A stretch of 64,000 nucleotides of DNA from Siphonodentalium dalli (GCA_032622095.1 CP136067.1:136403990-136467989); one strand, 5' to 3'. Positions 26,888 to 39,256 are shown, counted from the stretch's first letter. Made by a program: numbers and translations. The notes: generated by a model not told the origin, from the letters alone.

Positions 26888-27122
26888 CCAACCCACCTTG
26901 CCCATTGTAAATCGTTCTAGATTCATATTGAAAACCAAAACAATGGAGCGAGTGGATAGTGCCCACATTACCAAGTCCCTGTATACAGGACTATGTATAT
27001 ATGCCCACAAACATATACGTATTTTGTCCAGGCCCACCGGTGATTTTTAAATATTTTAAAATTAATTTTTTGTCCCAAATATTTGCGGGCATTTTTACTC
27101 GAAATTCTACATTACAAGAGAT

Positions 27123-27261
27123 GACCTGCAGGTCGGTTGGGGTCATTGTTTTTTTCCGGAAGAGTAATTAAACAACGTTCGTGTGAATCCTTCGGGATTC
27201 ACACACTTTGTTTCATTACACTTCCGGTAAAAATCCAATGAACCCAACCGACCTGCAGGTC
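27123..27261. mobile_element. Short foldback MITE (GACCTGCAGGTCGG ends)
   Basis: The inverted ends GACCTGCAGGTCGGTTGGG and its complement enclose a second small hairpin with loop GAATCCTTCGGGATTC. It lies just outside the satellite array. No clear target duplication is visible. Confidence 0.6.
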
Positions 27262-27475
27262 CTTTCTTATTCATCCATCAATCTTGTGATATAAGCGAAA
27301 TATTCGTGTTTTATCGCTCGATCGGGGGACAAATACTACTAATATGGTAACATTTTATTAATATTAGCTTATCTGCGCACATTATCAACATAACACGCCT
27401 AGTGTTATGCACCATTCATTTTCACTTCTTTAAACATACACGTAAATGACGCTTATGGCTGCGGACACACACATA

Positions 27476-28150
27476 CCACAGTAGCTATGGCATATAGTAG
27501 GTGTGACAATTTATTACGGTGGAGTTTGGTGACAATTGGTCGACACAATTAAAATGCCATAGCTAACCATGTCGCCCGCTGCATATTCGCACAATGAGTC
27601 TTCCAAAGTTTGTTGTAATCAGCCTTTTTCTTGTTTTGGTCCTTGTATATAATAGGGTTCGCTTTGTTTATTCCAGATACTTTCTCTCAGCTGTATTTAC
27701 CCAAACAGTTCCGACACAGCTTCATCGGCCCACATGATAATTGTAGCGGAATTTTGCGTTGAACTAAACGTCGCAAAATAAAAAACGCAATTGGGGAACT
27801 GTCTTAATACGCATGAAATTAATATAAGTAGATAAACATGCATTGAAATAATATCAATAAAACAAACTACGTGCATGATATATGAGTGATATATTGCCAC
27901 GGTCAAACACGATTCTGGACGATCGATCGTGCAGTTATATATATCGTATAGAATACAATGTAGCAAAACGTAATTACATGTCGAAGAGATCAACCTTGGT
28001 GAAACGCAATAGGTTAATTGATCCAGTCGACTCATTGTGCGGAAATTCAGCGGGCAACATGGCTAGCGATGACACAGAATTATGACGACCAATTGTTACC
28101 AAACTCCACCATAATATATTGTCACACCTACTATGCCATCGCTAATGTGG
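27476..28150. mobile_element. Non-autonomous inverted-repeat element, ~675 bp
   Basis: Ends of about 65 bases are inverted repeats: CCACAGTAGCTATGGCATA and onward at the left match the complement of 28085-28150 at the right, including GTAGGTGTGACAAT and GGTGGAGTTTGGT. I see no coding frame. Confidence 0.65.
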
Positions 28151-28158
28151 TAAGTATG

Positions 28159-28663
28159 TCCCCTGGTCAAGTGGTCCTACTAATATACTATGATGCTGGT
28201 GGTCCTGCTGAATTGCTATGATGCGGGTAGGGCAAACTGATGCCGTTACGAAAACGTACCGTTATTGTTGTCATTTTCGCGGTGTTTGGCTAATCCGAGC
28301 GATTTGAGAAAAAGCTAGTGTGTATGAAACATTCAAGAACATATATATTTTTGAAAAATATAATAATGCCTGCGCTGGTGATTCTAAAACGACGTGAATA
28401 TCCATCTTGATTATAGTCGATTTTCAACAGCTAATACAACCAGTATTAAATATATTTCGCAATAAATATGTTTTTGAATGTTTGATACGCATAATGGCTT
28501 TTCCTGGATTTGTTCAGTTCATCAGAACACTGCGAAAAAGACATATTAAAAACACAACGGTACTTTTTGTTAACAGCACCAGTTTGCCCTAACAGCAGAA
28601 TAGCAATTCATCAGGACCCAACCGCATCATAGCACATTAGCAGGATCAATTGACGATGGGTGG
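28159..28663. mobile_element. Internally deleted copy of CACCCCTGGTCAAG element
   Basis: The left end CCCCTGGTCAAGTGGTCCT and the right end, with GGACCCA and GCATCATAGCACATTAGCAGG, match the termini of 35383-36545. The interior is shorter and the ends more diverged, so target duplications cannot be defined. Confidence 0.65.
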
Positions 28664-29822
28664 TACTGTCGTAATGTAGTTTGGGGGAAGCGATATATGA
28701 TTTAATGAACATATTGTTTTGTTTTGTTTTTTGCACAATGGTATTGGCTATCTGCATTGGGAGACAACATCGTTGTCGTGGTACGTGTGTCCGCAGAGAA
28801 TCGCGATCGATTTATGGTATGGGGCTCTTTCAGAAAACACAGGTGCGCGGATAGCAGCCCGCACGTTTTTGACACATTCCAGCTTAATTAATTTCCATTG
28901 ACCGACACTTTGAATGCATTAAGTCCCTCTAAACTAGTTTGTTTAATTAGACCATAGGATTCAACAATACAATGGATAAATATATATCTGAGAAAACAAA
29001 CAATTATTTGAAAGTTTGAGAACATTTTCTCAGTAACACGTTAGCGCTGCATGAGACAAATAGCCCTATCGTGACATTTTACAGTTATATCCTCCGCTGA
29101 CCCTAGTTGTACATGCAGATGCGTCTGGAATGTTAACGCCAACGTGCGTTGTTCCCATATATGGTGAGAAAATAAAGGAAGTTGTAAATAAATGTTTTTA
29201 TCGATACATAAAACGTAACAAGACTAAACAAACAAAGTTGAAAAATAATCGATTTAGAAAAGTTATAACATAACGAAATGCTACTACTTTCAATAGAATA
29301 TCTTTATTTCACATCTATATGTTAGAGAGTTTTTGCACGACCACAAGTACGATACTGAGGATCTCTAATGAGTCGCAATTCTATACGAAATTTATTAACC
29401 AAGCGCATTAAATTCGATTCGAGCCCAGCAATAGCGAGACTCGAATCGAATTTAGTGGACGAGGTTAAAACAATTCGTATATAATTTTGACGAAATTGAG
29501 ATCCATTTTATCACATGATCACATTTTAGCAAGGAAAAACGATATCGAAACGGCTCAGTTAAACAAAATAAATACTGATTTCCTTATCACAACCACAGTA
29601 AAGTAAAGTAAAGACACCTTCAAGAAAAAATATGGTTCCATTTTAAATGTGTTTTTTTTCATGTTGACAACATTGTTCACCCACTCTGTGCATCCAGTCA
29701 ACACTAAATAACCCAACACAAATATATACATATATATGATAAAATATATTTACTATATAAAATATCTAACTACATGTATGTTCACACTATAGGCACGTGC
29801 ATGTAACACATATATATATGAA
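28664..29822. other. No gene; one small hairpin
   Basis: AT-rich DNA without supported coding sequence. A hairpin with AAATTCGATTCGAG arms lies at about 29408-29455. Confidence 0.4.
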
Positions 29823-30775
29823 TTAGATCATGCCATGAATTTATACTCTGGTTAAGATAGATAAGATAAATTTTATTTAAAAGTCGGAGGTATTTATATA
29901 GAATACACCCATAGTAGCCGAGAATAACAAATTTTCACCACGAGTGGTGAATTGTTTTTAATTCTCGGCTACTATGGGTGTATTTTGTTTATACCATAAT
30001 TATTATTCTTCGGTCGCTTCGTAAATGTATTGCTACTGAGCTACTCTGTGGTGACTGTTAACATGTATGTGCACCGAGTGACCCAAATATGTTAAGCTAT
30101 CATGAATGTGGGTCACGCGTAGTAATACATATTTCTAGGAAATTCGGTGATCCGCCACTTTCTTGGGCATCAGTCAGCTGATGTGAACACACATTCAGAT
30201 TTCCCACATTGCAGATACCATTAACAATCTATACGTTGTAGTAAAAATATAAGCCGTCGTTCGCTTTAAACACGGAAAGGCAGACGAACACGTGCGTTTG
30301 TTTTGTTTACATTTTCAACAGCTATCGCCGACCTGTATAAAACGTGTACTTTGTCGGTGTATGCACCTAGCATAAAACATCTTTAAACTAACTTCAATAT
30401 GTCATTTTTTGACAAGTAAACCCAGTAAATGCAATTGGACAGTATATATATGTGTGTTTAGACCACTTATCGCATTTCAGTGTGTTTTGAGTCGGAAAAA
30501 TTGTGTTATTTACTTCGCGAAGCTAAATTTCGACAGCGAGGTCACCAGAGGTCAAATGACGGGTCGTTCTACTATGGGTATAAACTTTTAACACATAAAG
30601 TACCGTTGAAACATTTACACAACAGTATAAATTTATACCAATAGTAGGAATCGTTATACCCACAGTAGGGTGTAAAGATGAAATTTACAAAACAGGTGTT
30701 ATACACACAGTAGCATAGCCAGTTATGGTATAAAAAACATATTACAAGCGCTACGAGATTCATGGCATGATCTAA
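29823..30775. mobile_element. Non-autonomous DNA element with 8-bp target duplication TATATGAA
   Basis: The element starts TTAGATCATGCCATGAAT and ends with its complement. It is flanked by identical 8-bp sequences TATATGAA at 29815-29822 and 30776-30783. An internal hairpin (about 29905-29985) carries CCCATAGTAGCCGAGAAT arms. An 8-bp duplication fits hAT, P or Merlin-type integration, but the ends lack the usual hAT CAG start, so superfamily is left open. Confidence 0.75.
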
Positions 30776-30783
30776 TATATGAA

Positions 30784-32633
30784 TATGAATACATATAACT
30801 CATATGGATATCTTAGCTATGATAACCCTTTCTATACTAAATTGATTCTCCCATTCAATTATAAATTTAGACATTTGACCAGTCTATTATTCATTTAGAG
30901 GGGTGTCCATGTAGTAAAAGAAGATGGCAGAGAGAAACACAGATAATACACTAGCACATTGATTCATATTAATTGGTGGGAAATGATCAGATAATAAGCA
31001 CAACAGTGTTGAACTTAATTATTATCTGAACAGTTCCTAAGGGAACTACTTGTCGATGATTATATAGTATAGAAAGGGCAGGGACGTGGCGACAGGGTGA
31101 TGGTGGTGGTGGTGTGTGTGTGTGGGGGGGGGGGGGGGGGTCACACCAAGTTTGGTCAAAATTTTCAATAGTTTGAAATTTAATATCTGACACGGTATTA
31201 GTTGTAAATTTCACACCAACAATAGGTTGAATTTTCAGCCAAATTTCTCTCTCAACAATATCGCAGCGAATGAACAGTCTTCCAACAAAACTCGTTGTGC
31301 AATCTTTTGCGCCAGCTTTGTTATTCAATAATATTACTAATATATGCCTCTCTAAATGATAATAACAGGATGACTTAATCGGTCCATCGTAACAACATTT
31401 AAACTAGTTGAATGCTAATTGAGTTGCTTATCGTGTGCCGTCATGATTAATCATTATCCTAGACAAAATATATGTACATGTATGATAGCGAATTAGTGCG
31501 ACACTGAGTTTGAATAATTTGCGTGAAATATGATTTTGGATTATCCCTCTTTTATCAAATTCACAAAACGGTAAAGGTCATATACCACTAGTATAGTGGT
31601 ATACCACTATAATCGTGGAATTCAGGATGTGTCTGACCTGTTATATACACATATCATGTTTATTTTGTAATGGTTATTATATACATAAATACAAATCAAT
31701 ACAAACAAAATCAATACTCGCCTTTGTTACATAATTTTGTATCGGTCACGTATCATTACATATATATTTTTAAACAAAACAATCACAAAAGGTTACACAT
31801 CATGTGCTGACATACCCCAGGGTGCCAAACTGAATCATGGGCAGGACGGAAACCAAATTAAAAATAAACAAAGATGACTAACTCTAGAACGAAAATGAAA
31901 CTGTAAAATATATTTGTTTCAAAAGTTCAGTCCATATGTCCATGATATAATATCTGAAGATCATGAGAGGAGACTTAATGTTGCTTGATTTGCGAAATTT
32001 AATGATTATTTTCAATTAGAGAGACAACTACCGATATTTAAAATAAGTTTCTATATTTGAGAATGTTCATGTCATGCCTGTTGATCAATGCAAAATTGGG
32101 GTTCTGGGTCAATGGGTCATAACAAAGTTATAGTTGACTACCATATCTCTTAACACTATGGCCTATAATTCCAGTTGATTGCTCCCTGCTTGAGTGGACC
32201 ACATTACATAACAACATTTGTTTTCATTGGGCTGGACTATTGGTGACTGCTTAATTCTTCATTATAATATATCGGGGTATGATGCTATATAATGCAATGA
32301 AAAATCTAACTCAGCATTATAATACAAATTAAGACTCCTTTCACAGAGCCACAGCAATACGCTATTTTGTGATTGGAGTGTTGTGTGATATTATTAATTG
32401 TTCTGGGCAGTTCTTGGAACCGAAAGGGACAAAAAGAAAATAATATGTTCAACATTTAAAATGTATAAAACTGTATTGTTTTAATCGTCTCTTAATAATT
32501 GCTCAGATTCTATATACAATGAAGATGATATGTGAAATTCACGATTTTTCGCCAGATAGATCCAGATATATACTTTGTTGAAATCTCTTGCCATTTCTGG
32601 CTGGATTTATGCAAAACGTGTGTCTCCCCTAAA
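30784..32633. other. No recognisable gene; low-complexity G-run
   Basis: I find no supported coding sequence. A GGT/TG/poly-G tract lies at about 31097-31141. Confidence 0.4.
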
Positions 32634-32700
32634 GGGTACGTTCATATATACGCTGGCAAGTTTGCACGGTATGTTTTTGCGGTCATTTCGTCATAGAAAA
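32634..32700 (+). mobile_element. Solo end of PIF/Harbinger-like element
   Basis: GGGTACGTTCATATATACGC followed by TGGCAA matches the start of the units at 61376, 62605 and 63790. The preceding TAA fits the 3-bp target of Harbinger elements. Only one end is visible. Confidence 0.45.
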
Positions 32701-33614
32701 TCACATTGTGCCATAATATGAAACGGAAGTTGTGCACATAGCATACATCTTTACCAAAGCGAAAAGACATGAGAAGTAACATTTATCTAGTTCTCACTTT
32801 GTAATATTGCTACTGGAATTTGCCTTCAAATACCTGTATGATTTATTCTTGCGAGATAATTGCATGATATTAACAGGAAAATTCCGGTAGCATCGTTACT
32901 AGTGGGAACTATAGAGATTTTACTTCTCAGGTAGTTAGCTGTGATGGCACAACAGATGCATTTTATGTGCTTGTTTCCGTTCAGATAATGGCACCAAATC
33001 GTTTTTCTTACGACAAAATGTCTGCAAACCATACCGTGCAATCTGTCCAGTGTAAGGTGTGTCGGGTCTTTGTTGTGTATAATTGTGAGGCGAATTGGTC
33101 ACTTGTGAAAGTGATGATGTTGAAATGAGTATAGCTTTTATCTCTGAGCTATACAGATGAATTTCTGTCAATCACCAGACAAGAGAAAAATGGACTTTTC
33201 CAACGGACGGTATAATCCAATCAAACGCATTGCAGTTTATGCTTTCCGCAGGTAAGCTATTCAACATGTCTATACCATGTGATACTATTTGAACCAATCG
33301 TTGAACATCGACATGTGAAGTGCAACTATATTTGGCAGCACCACTTCAAAAGTTTGTGTAACCAGTTTTAACTTATTGATCAAGACCATGCACTCTGTCC
33401 AAACTGACAATACAATTGATGCCTATTAGACTGATACCATGTGTAAACAAACATCTCAATATCTATTGATCTTTATATATCTTGTACTCCACTAAATATC
33501 TGACTAATTTTGTATCAGGGACATGTGCGATTGATCAAATGATTGAGGGTGTCACCCAACCCCCCCCCCCCCCCCCCCCCCCAGAGTCTGAATCCAGAAT
33601 ACCAGTTAATGATG

Positions 33615-33745
33615 CACAATCCGAATTCACGCTCCAAAATTACTATTTCTTTGGGTTCAGGGGGTATAAAAAAAATACTTGATTCGAGTCGATGAACCCA
33701 CATATCAAAGCTCAGAGTGATCAGATATCGAATTTTTGAAATATA
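33615..33745. mobile_element. Single arm of AGGTACTC-type TTAA MITE
   Basis: CACGCTCCAAAATTACTATTTCTTTGG and the downstream CAAAGCTCAGAGTGATCAGATAT are a diverged copy of the left arm of 41288-41711. A poly-C run lies just before it at 33551-33582. Confidence 0.65.
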
Positions 33746-34334
33746 TTATATTTCACCACCTGGTATATTTGGCGGCCTGGCAAATATTCTAAAAATGCCG
33801 ACCGACATACCCTTAATATAAAATTGCGTTGAACAAACGAACAAAATGTTGATATATACTTTTAAGGCAATTTTATACTATAGTTAACAGTGGTTGAAAT
33901 TTATTTTTTTTGGTCAAATAATCGATTCTGATAACAAACGACATTTCAAGAAATGGCGTTGCTGTTGTTGTTGTTGGAATTTGATGATATGGGGACAATC
34001 GAATAGGATTGTGTACCTACAGATGGGGGTGAATACAGAATACCATTGAACAGATGGGGGTGAATACTGAATACCATTAATACAACTATGTGATGAAAGA
34101 CACTGTATAGATTTCAGACTTCATTATAAATTATAACATTTATAATCGTCACTTTTCTCAATACTGATATGCCAAACTGTACAGCATTAAGCGAAAAAGT
34201 CCTGATAGCTTCATATTAATTACAGCGCCCGATTAACAGACTGAGACCCAGAAAAATGATTAAAAAGGGCTTAACTTGTTCATTCGAGCAATCAAATACC
34301 AAAAGTTATCGTCAGCAAAGTCGCGTACGAGTCT
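33746..34334. other. No gene seen
   Basis: Mostly unique AT-rich sequence; a 30-bp segment with ACAGATGGGGGTGAATAC is duplicated near 34021-34075. Confidence 0.35.
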
Positions 34335-34340
34335 TTTATT
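34335..34340 (-). promoter_or_regulatory. Candidate polyadenylation signal AATAAA
   Basis: AATAAA on the minus strand lies about 390 bases downstream of the stop of the terminal exon at 34733. If used, the 3' untranslated region would contain the whole foldback MITE 34391-34645. AT-rich DNA makes chance matches common. Confidence 0.3.
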
Positions 34341-34390
34341 TGAATGCCGAATATCATTTATGACGGCGGTATGAATCCTGAATGTATGTG

Positions 34391-34645
34391 CAGTAATGCC
34401 CTAAATAATCGACTCCTTAACCACAGCAGAATTATTGGTAATTTTTCAGGATTTAGTCGGAAATATGGCTTGTTGCCATTCATCGGAAAGCTCTCAGTGC
34501 GGAAATATGTCTTGTTGTCATTCACCGGAAAGCTCGCACTGAGAGCTTTCCGATGAATGGCAACAAGCCATATTTCCGACTAAATCCTGAAAAATTACCC
34601 ATAATTCTCCTGTGGTTAAGGGGTCGATTATTTAGGGCATTACTG
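34391..34645. mobile_element. Foldback MITE CAGTAATGCCC...GGGCATTACTG
   Basis: Two arms of about 110 bases are inverted repeats starting CAGTAATGCCCTAAATAATCG. Near-matching ATGTATG sequences flank both sides, a possible 7-8 bp target duplication. It lies downstream of the terminal exon of the minus-strand gene and could be transcribed as a hairpin in its 3' region. Confidence 0.8.
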
Positions 34646-34732
34646 TATGTATGCATCCCATGTCCCGACTAAAATGGCATGAATTCCGCCGGGGAGTGAC
34701 ACCCTCAGGTTGGTACATGCTGTGATTTTGTC

Positions 34733-34931
34733 TCAGCCGAGAATCAAGTTGATAAGAATGGCCCCCACCATCACACAGTATGACATGAAGGTAGTTTTGC
34801 TAGACATAGAAGACACGTAGTCTTTGATTCCTTCACAGTTAGGGTTGATCTCTTTGATGATTTTGTGTACGTCGTCATCCAATTTGCAATCCTTGAACTT
34901 CTTCGCGCAATCAGCTGCTTCTACGTACACC
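34733..34931 (-). CDS. Terminal exon (type A) of cysteine-rich protein gene, with GPI-type tail
   Basis: The acceptor TTACTGATTTCAG precedes a frame that enters in phase 2 and runs 65 codons to a TGA. It has the type A cysteine pattern, C-x6-C-x16-C, as in exon 56649-56752 (DCAKKFKDC here, SCAQHFNVC there). After a Ser/Thr-rich stretch (SSMSSKTT) it ends in about 18 mostly hydrophobic residues directly before the stop. This layout is typical of a GPI-anchor addition signal; a C-terminal membrane segment is the alternative. Joined to the type B exon at 40158-40275 the frame stays open, with the split codon becoming CCG. The protein is therefore probably extracellular and tethered to the membrane. 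I do not recognise the family, and no function is assigned. Confidence 0.75.
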
Positions 34932-34952
34932 CTGAAATCAGTAAGAAGAATG

Positions 34953-35332
34953 CAGTAATGCCCTAAATAATCGACTGCTTAAAAACAACAGAATTATGGG
35001 TAACTTTTCAGGATTTAGTCGGAAATATGGCTTGTTGCCATTCATCGGAAAGCTCTCACTGAGCCATATTTAGTCGGAAATATGGCTTGTGGCCATTCTT
35101 CGGAAAGCTCTCACTGCATGAGCCATATTTAGTCGGAAATATGGCTTGTTGCCATTCTTCGGAAAGCTCTCACTGAGCCATATTTAGTCGGAAATATGGC
35201 TTGTTGCCATTCATCGGATAGCTCTCACTGAGCTTTCCGATGAATGGCAACAAGCCATATTTCAGACTAGATCCTGAAAATTTACCCACAATTCTGCTGT
35301 GGTCAAAGAGTCGATTATTTAGGGCATTGCTG
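34953..35332. mobile_element. Foldback MITE CAGTAATGCCC family with internal tandem copies
   Basis: Ends match 34391-34645. The interior holds four tandem copies of a segment with AGTCGGAAATATGGCTTGT and GGAAAGCTCTCACTGA. Its edge lies only 21 bases upstream (minus strand) of the acceptor of the terminal exon. Confidence 0.8.
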
Positions 35333-35382
35333 TATATTGACCCTGCTCGACAACCCAATGGTTTGAGTGTCCGAATTGTAAT

Positions 35383-36545
35383 CACCCCTGGTCAAGTGGT
35401 CCTGCTAGTCTGATATGATGTTGGTGGGTCCTGCTGAATTGCTATGATGCTGGTAGGGCAAACTGATGCCGTTACGAAATAGTACCGTTGTTTTTTGTCT
35501 AAATTAGTCATTTTCGCGGTGATTGGCTAATTGAGAAAAACAACCCAGTGTTTGTTTGAACCAATCAAGAACACAATTAGTGTTGAAAAATTCAACAATG
35601 GCTGAGTTGCACACTCTTCCAACGGTCGGTAATCTGATACCATACTTGGGACCATTTTACGGCAGCTCATACCTTAATTTGAAATTTTTAAATGACATAG
35701 TGAAATTACGGTACAATCTGCGTTATATTTCTCTAGACACATGGTTATTTGTTAGGTTATCTGATATAATTGTAAAAAATTAACATCTGCGCTGATGCAG
35801 CATTGAATGCCAGTGCATTCTCTTATATAGTCTCGCATATATACGAGAATGCACTGGCTTACAAGGTCAAGGTAAATATTGTTAGGCGGGGCTTAAAATC
35901 TGACAAGAATCAGGATTCTTAGTTTGATTCTCGTGAAAGCAGCTGATTCGCTGTAGAAATGATATATTTTGATTCTCGCAAAATGTTATGGGTTTTAAAG
36001 CATGCATGTTAGGCCGCCAATGTATTCTCCTGAATATGCACATGGGCCTGTAACGCGCTCCGCTGCACGTCCCGCCCCCTTGCGCTGCCCATATACGCCG
36101 CTTCTATATGTACGCGCCTGCTTCATAGAGAATATTATACTATCATTAACGTGAAGCAGGCGCGTACACATGGAAGCGACGTATATGGGCAGCGCAAAAG
36201 GGGGGCGGGCAGCGGAGAGCGTTACAGGCCCCTGTGTGTATATGCGAGGCTCTATATGTTTGCAAAACCACGTGATTAACCATATTGATTGTAGTCAAGT
36301 TGTAACAACTAATGCAAACAGTATTAACATATTTCACAATATATATGTTGTCGAATGTTTGATATACACATAATGGCCTTTACTATAGATATGTTCATAT
36401 TATCCGAACACCACGAACATGACTACTTTAGAAAACATAACGGTACTTTTTCTTAACAGCATCAGTTTTACCTAACAGCATCATAGCAATTCAGCAGGAC
36501 CCACCAGCATCATAGCACATCAGCAGGACCACTTGACCAGGGGTG
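35383..36545. mobile_element. Non-autonomous DNA element with 5-bp target duplication GTAAT
   Basis: Inverted ends start CACCCCTGGTCAAGTGG and extend for about 100 bases with imperfect internal repeats of GGTCCTGCT and GCTATGATGCTGG. Identical GTAAT flanks lie at 35378-35382 and 36546-36550. The interior contains two nested hairpins (35809-35860, 36044-36231) and no transposase. Superfamily is not assigned. Confidence 0.7.
36044..36231. repeat. GC-rich hairpin nested in the GTAAT element
   Basis: Arms of about 85 bases (GGGCCTGTAACGCGCTCCGC and its complement, plus GCGCTGCCCATATACG) flank a short AT-rich loop. Its GC content contrasts sharply with the surroundings, suggesting a separate insertion. 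Confidence 0.75.
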
Positions 36546-36550
36546 GTAAT

Positions 36551-37103
36551 GGTGTCGCCGCATCGGCATGAATTCGCTACCGCCACACTCATGTAACCTC
36601 TGACTAATACTCTTCCTATATATCATACAATGGTTTTACCACCAATTTCCCACATATCTTCTAGACAGATAATAAACGCTTTTTATTGATCATCTATTAT
36701 TTATATCCCCCCTCCTTAAGTCAGCTGATGTCAAAGGTGAGTAAGTAATGCTTTATTCTCAGCCAGTATATTCATGGAACATTATGTCAAACGTTATACT
36801 CAATACGGTATTTGAAAGCAGTTAGTTGCATTTATTTATTTTTTTCTAATGCGAAAAAAAGTAATTAAAAGGGACTTGAGTCCAGCCATTGCTGCTGAAA
36901 ATAACCTAATGAGCATGAGTCACCTCGTATCTGATCATAACAACGTTGTCTGCGTTTTAGAGTTTTAAGTTACTGTTCTTGACAGATACCGGTTTCTGTT
37001 GGTCGATGTTACAGTAACTGTTTATAAAAAATGGTCTCACCATGAGCAATCTTGTCACTGGACGATTTTTGATAATGAAAATAAGAAATAAGATTTGTAT
37101 GTG
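36551..37103. other. Intronic spacer, nothing recognised
   Basis: This lies in the intron between exons 40158-40275 and 34733-34931. I see no coding or repeat structure in it. Confidence 0.4.
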
Positions 37104-37147
37104 TTTTCTACGGCGGCCTGGAACCGCCACCTCCTCTTCAGTTAGTA

Positions 37148-37315
37148 TCCTGATATATCAGGTTACCTATCCTGATATATCAGGTTAGTATCCTGATATA
37201 TCAGGTTACGTATCCTGATATATCAGGTTATTATCCTGATATATCAGGTTACGTATCCTGATATATCAGGTTACGTATCCTGATATATCAGGTTATTATC
37301 CCGATATATCAGGTT
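37148..37315. repeat. Left CCTGATATATCAGG array
   Basis: About eight copies of the palindrome at 20-22 base spacing, with spacers TTACGTAT or TTATTAT. One copy has CCCGATATATCAGG. Confidence 0.9.
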
Positions 37316-38843
37316 ATGTTTCGACCAATCCAGAGTGTTTGGTTGGATTCTTGGTCAATATTGTTAGGCCAATGTATGCTCTTATATATGCGAGGCTACC
37401 AGTAGGAGACTCGCATATATAAAAGAGTTCATTGGCACAGGTTTTTGCAAAATTTCAAGGAGCCCCAGTCATGGAAGTGTTAGCAAGAACCGAACCATCC
37501 ACTGAGCGATGACCAGTCCATTATTAACCCTTTCTATACTATATAATCATTGACGAGTAGTTCAAATGAAAGTGTCAATGACACTGTAGCTCAACGTTGG
37601 GAGGTGTTAATTTCATGCTGAGCTGTCAATAGAATGATAAAGGACTCCCATAGAAGAAGGAAAGTCAAAAAGTTACAATAATGTACGCAATGGGCTTGTA
37701 TTCTGTAGATGATATTATTATACCCCCCTTTTTAAAACAAAGGGGGTATACTGTTTTGCACCTGTCCGTCCGTCCGTGCGTCTGTGTGTGCGTCCGTCAG
37801 TACGTCCGTCCGATGTCTGTTCATGTCATAACTTTAACAGTAGTGCTCAGATCTCAATGAAATTAGGTATGGATGTTCACTACTATGAGGACATTATATA
37901 GGTGGTTCCATTGTTCCATTCTAGAGTTATTCATCTTTGTTTATCTGGAAATGTTGGCTGTTTGGTCCATCCGATGTCTGTTCAGGTCATAACTTGCACA
38001 GTAATGCTCGGATCTCAATGAAATTTTGTATGGATGTTCACCGCTATGAGGACATTTAATGGCACATTCAACCGTTTTGTTTTGTTTTTTGTTCTATAGT
38101 TATTCATCTTTGTTTATATGAAAATGCTGATTTTTTGGGTCCAATCTGTCTGAGTATAGCATTCATAAGTTATAGATATGCCATCAATAGGCGGTAATCC
38201 ACAAGGGGGCATGCACCGGACGACAGTCCATCTCTTGTTTTCATTTAAAACATTTCACCAATAAATGAGGGATGCATGGTGTGCGAATGAAATCATGCTG
38301 GCGGCCATGTTTTCTTTTCATGAATTTCGTAATAATTGGATACCTCCCATGTTTTTCAATGACATTTTTGGTGGCTCCAATCTCCCAGAAGATCCATATG
38401 AAATTCAGTAAGGACTATATAAAGGATGTGGTCTGTATTGTGTGCCAAATCATTTAGTCATACAAAGTTTAAAATGCAAAATGACGGAAATGCTTTCAAT
38501 TAAATTCGGAAACATTTGATATCCCCAGAGGTGACCCAAAACACGTCTGTATAAAGTTTTAAAATATTTGTTCCGATATTTGTTCTGCTGGGTGAGCCAA
38601 TGGATCCAAATTTGAAATCCAAGATGGCTGATGGCGGCCATGTTTTCTAACGAATTTCGGGAAAAATAGATGGCTCCCATCTAGAGTTCACCCTGAAGAT
38701 CCATATGAAGTTTGGTGAGGGGTGTGTGGTTAATCGCCTACATGTAGATGCCACATCACTCATCCTCGTCGTCACCAAACTTAATATGGAACCAACCACA
38801 AGCCTCCGCCAATGAGAGACGACATTCTGGATTGGTCGAGACA

Positions 38844-39165
38844 ACCTGATATATCAGGATACATAACCTGATATATCAGGATACATAACCTGATATATCA
38901 GGATAATAACCTGATATATCAGGATACGTAACCTGATATATCAGGATACGTAACCTGATATGTCAGGATAATAACCTGATATATCAGGATACGTAACCTG
39001 ATATATCAGGATAATAACCTGATATATCATGATACGTAACCTGATATATCAGGATATGTAACCTGATATATCAGGATAATAACCTGATATATCAGGATAC
39101 GTAACCTGATATATCAGGATACTAACCTGATATATCAGTATACGTAACCTGATATATCAGGATAC
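38844..39165. repeat. Right CCTGATATATCAGG array
   Basis: About fifteen copies at the same spacing, in inverted order relative to the left array. Three copies carry single changes (TGTCAGG, TCATGA, TCAGTA). Confidence 0.9.
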
Positions 39166-39256
39166 TAACTGAAGAGGAGGTGGCGGTTCCAGGCCGCCGT
39201 AGTTTTCGGCTGTATCCATCGTGGATGCCTTGTGGCACTTTGATTATAATTTATAA

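Larger units (their letters stand above)
37108..39202. mobile_element. 2.1-kb element with 43-bp inverted ends and subterminal palindrome arrays
   Basis: The ends are a perfect 43-bp inverted repeat starting CTACGGCGGCCTGGAACCGC. TTTT occurs on both sides (37104-37107, 39203-39206), a possible 4-bp target duplication. Just inside each end is an array of the 14-bp palindrome CCTGATATATCAGG: about 8 copies on the left (37148-37315) and 15 on the right (38844-39165). The inverted similarity continues through GACCAATCCAGA. The interior holds a GGGGGTATACTGTTTTGCACC segment with CCGT repeats, a type of repeat I associate with lophotrochozoan genomes. A diverged direct duplication carries CGATGTCTGTTCA(G/T)GTCATAAC. 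No transposase is visible. Confidence 0.75.

Noticed and set aside
18006..26920. Very long open frames (up to 814 codons plus, 580 minus) across the 42-bp array
   Set aside because: They are a direct consequence of a 42-base unit without stops. They occur on both strands, are interrupted by ordinary unit mutations and have no start context or splice structure.
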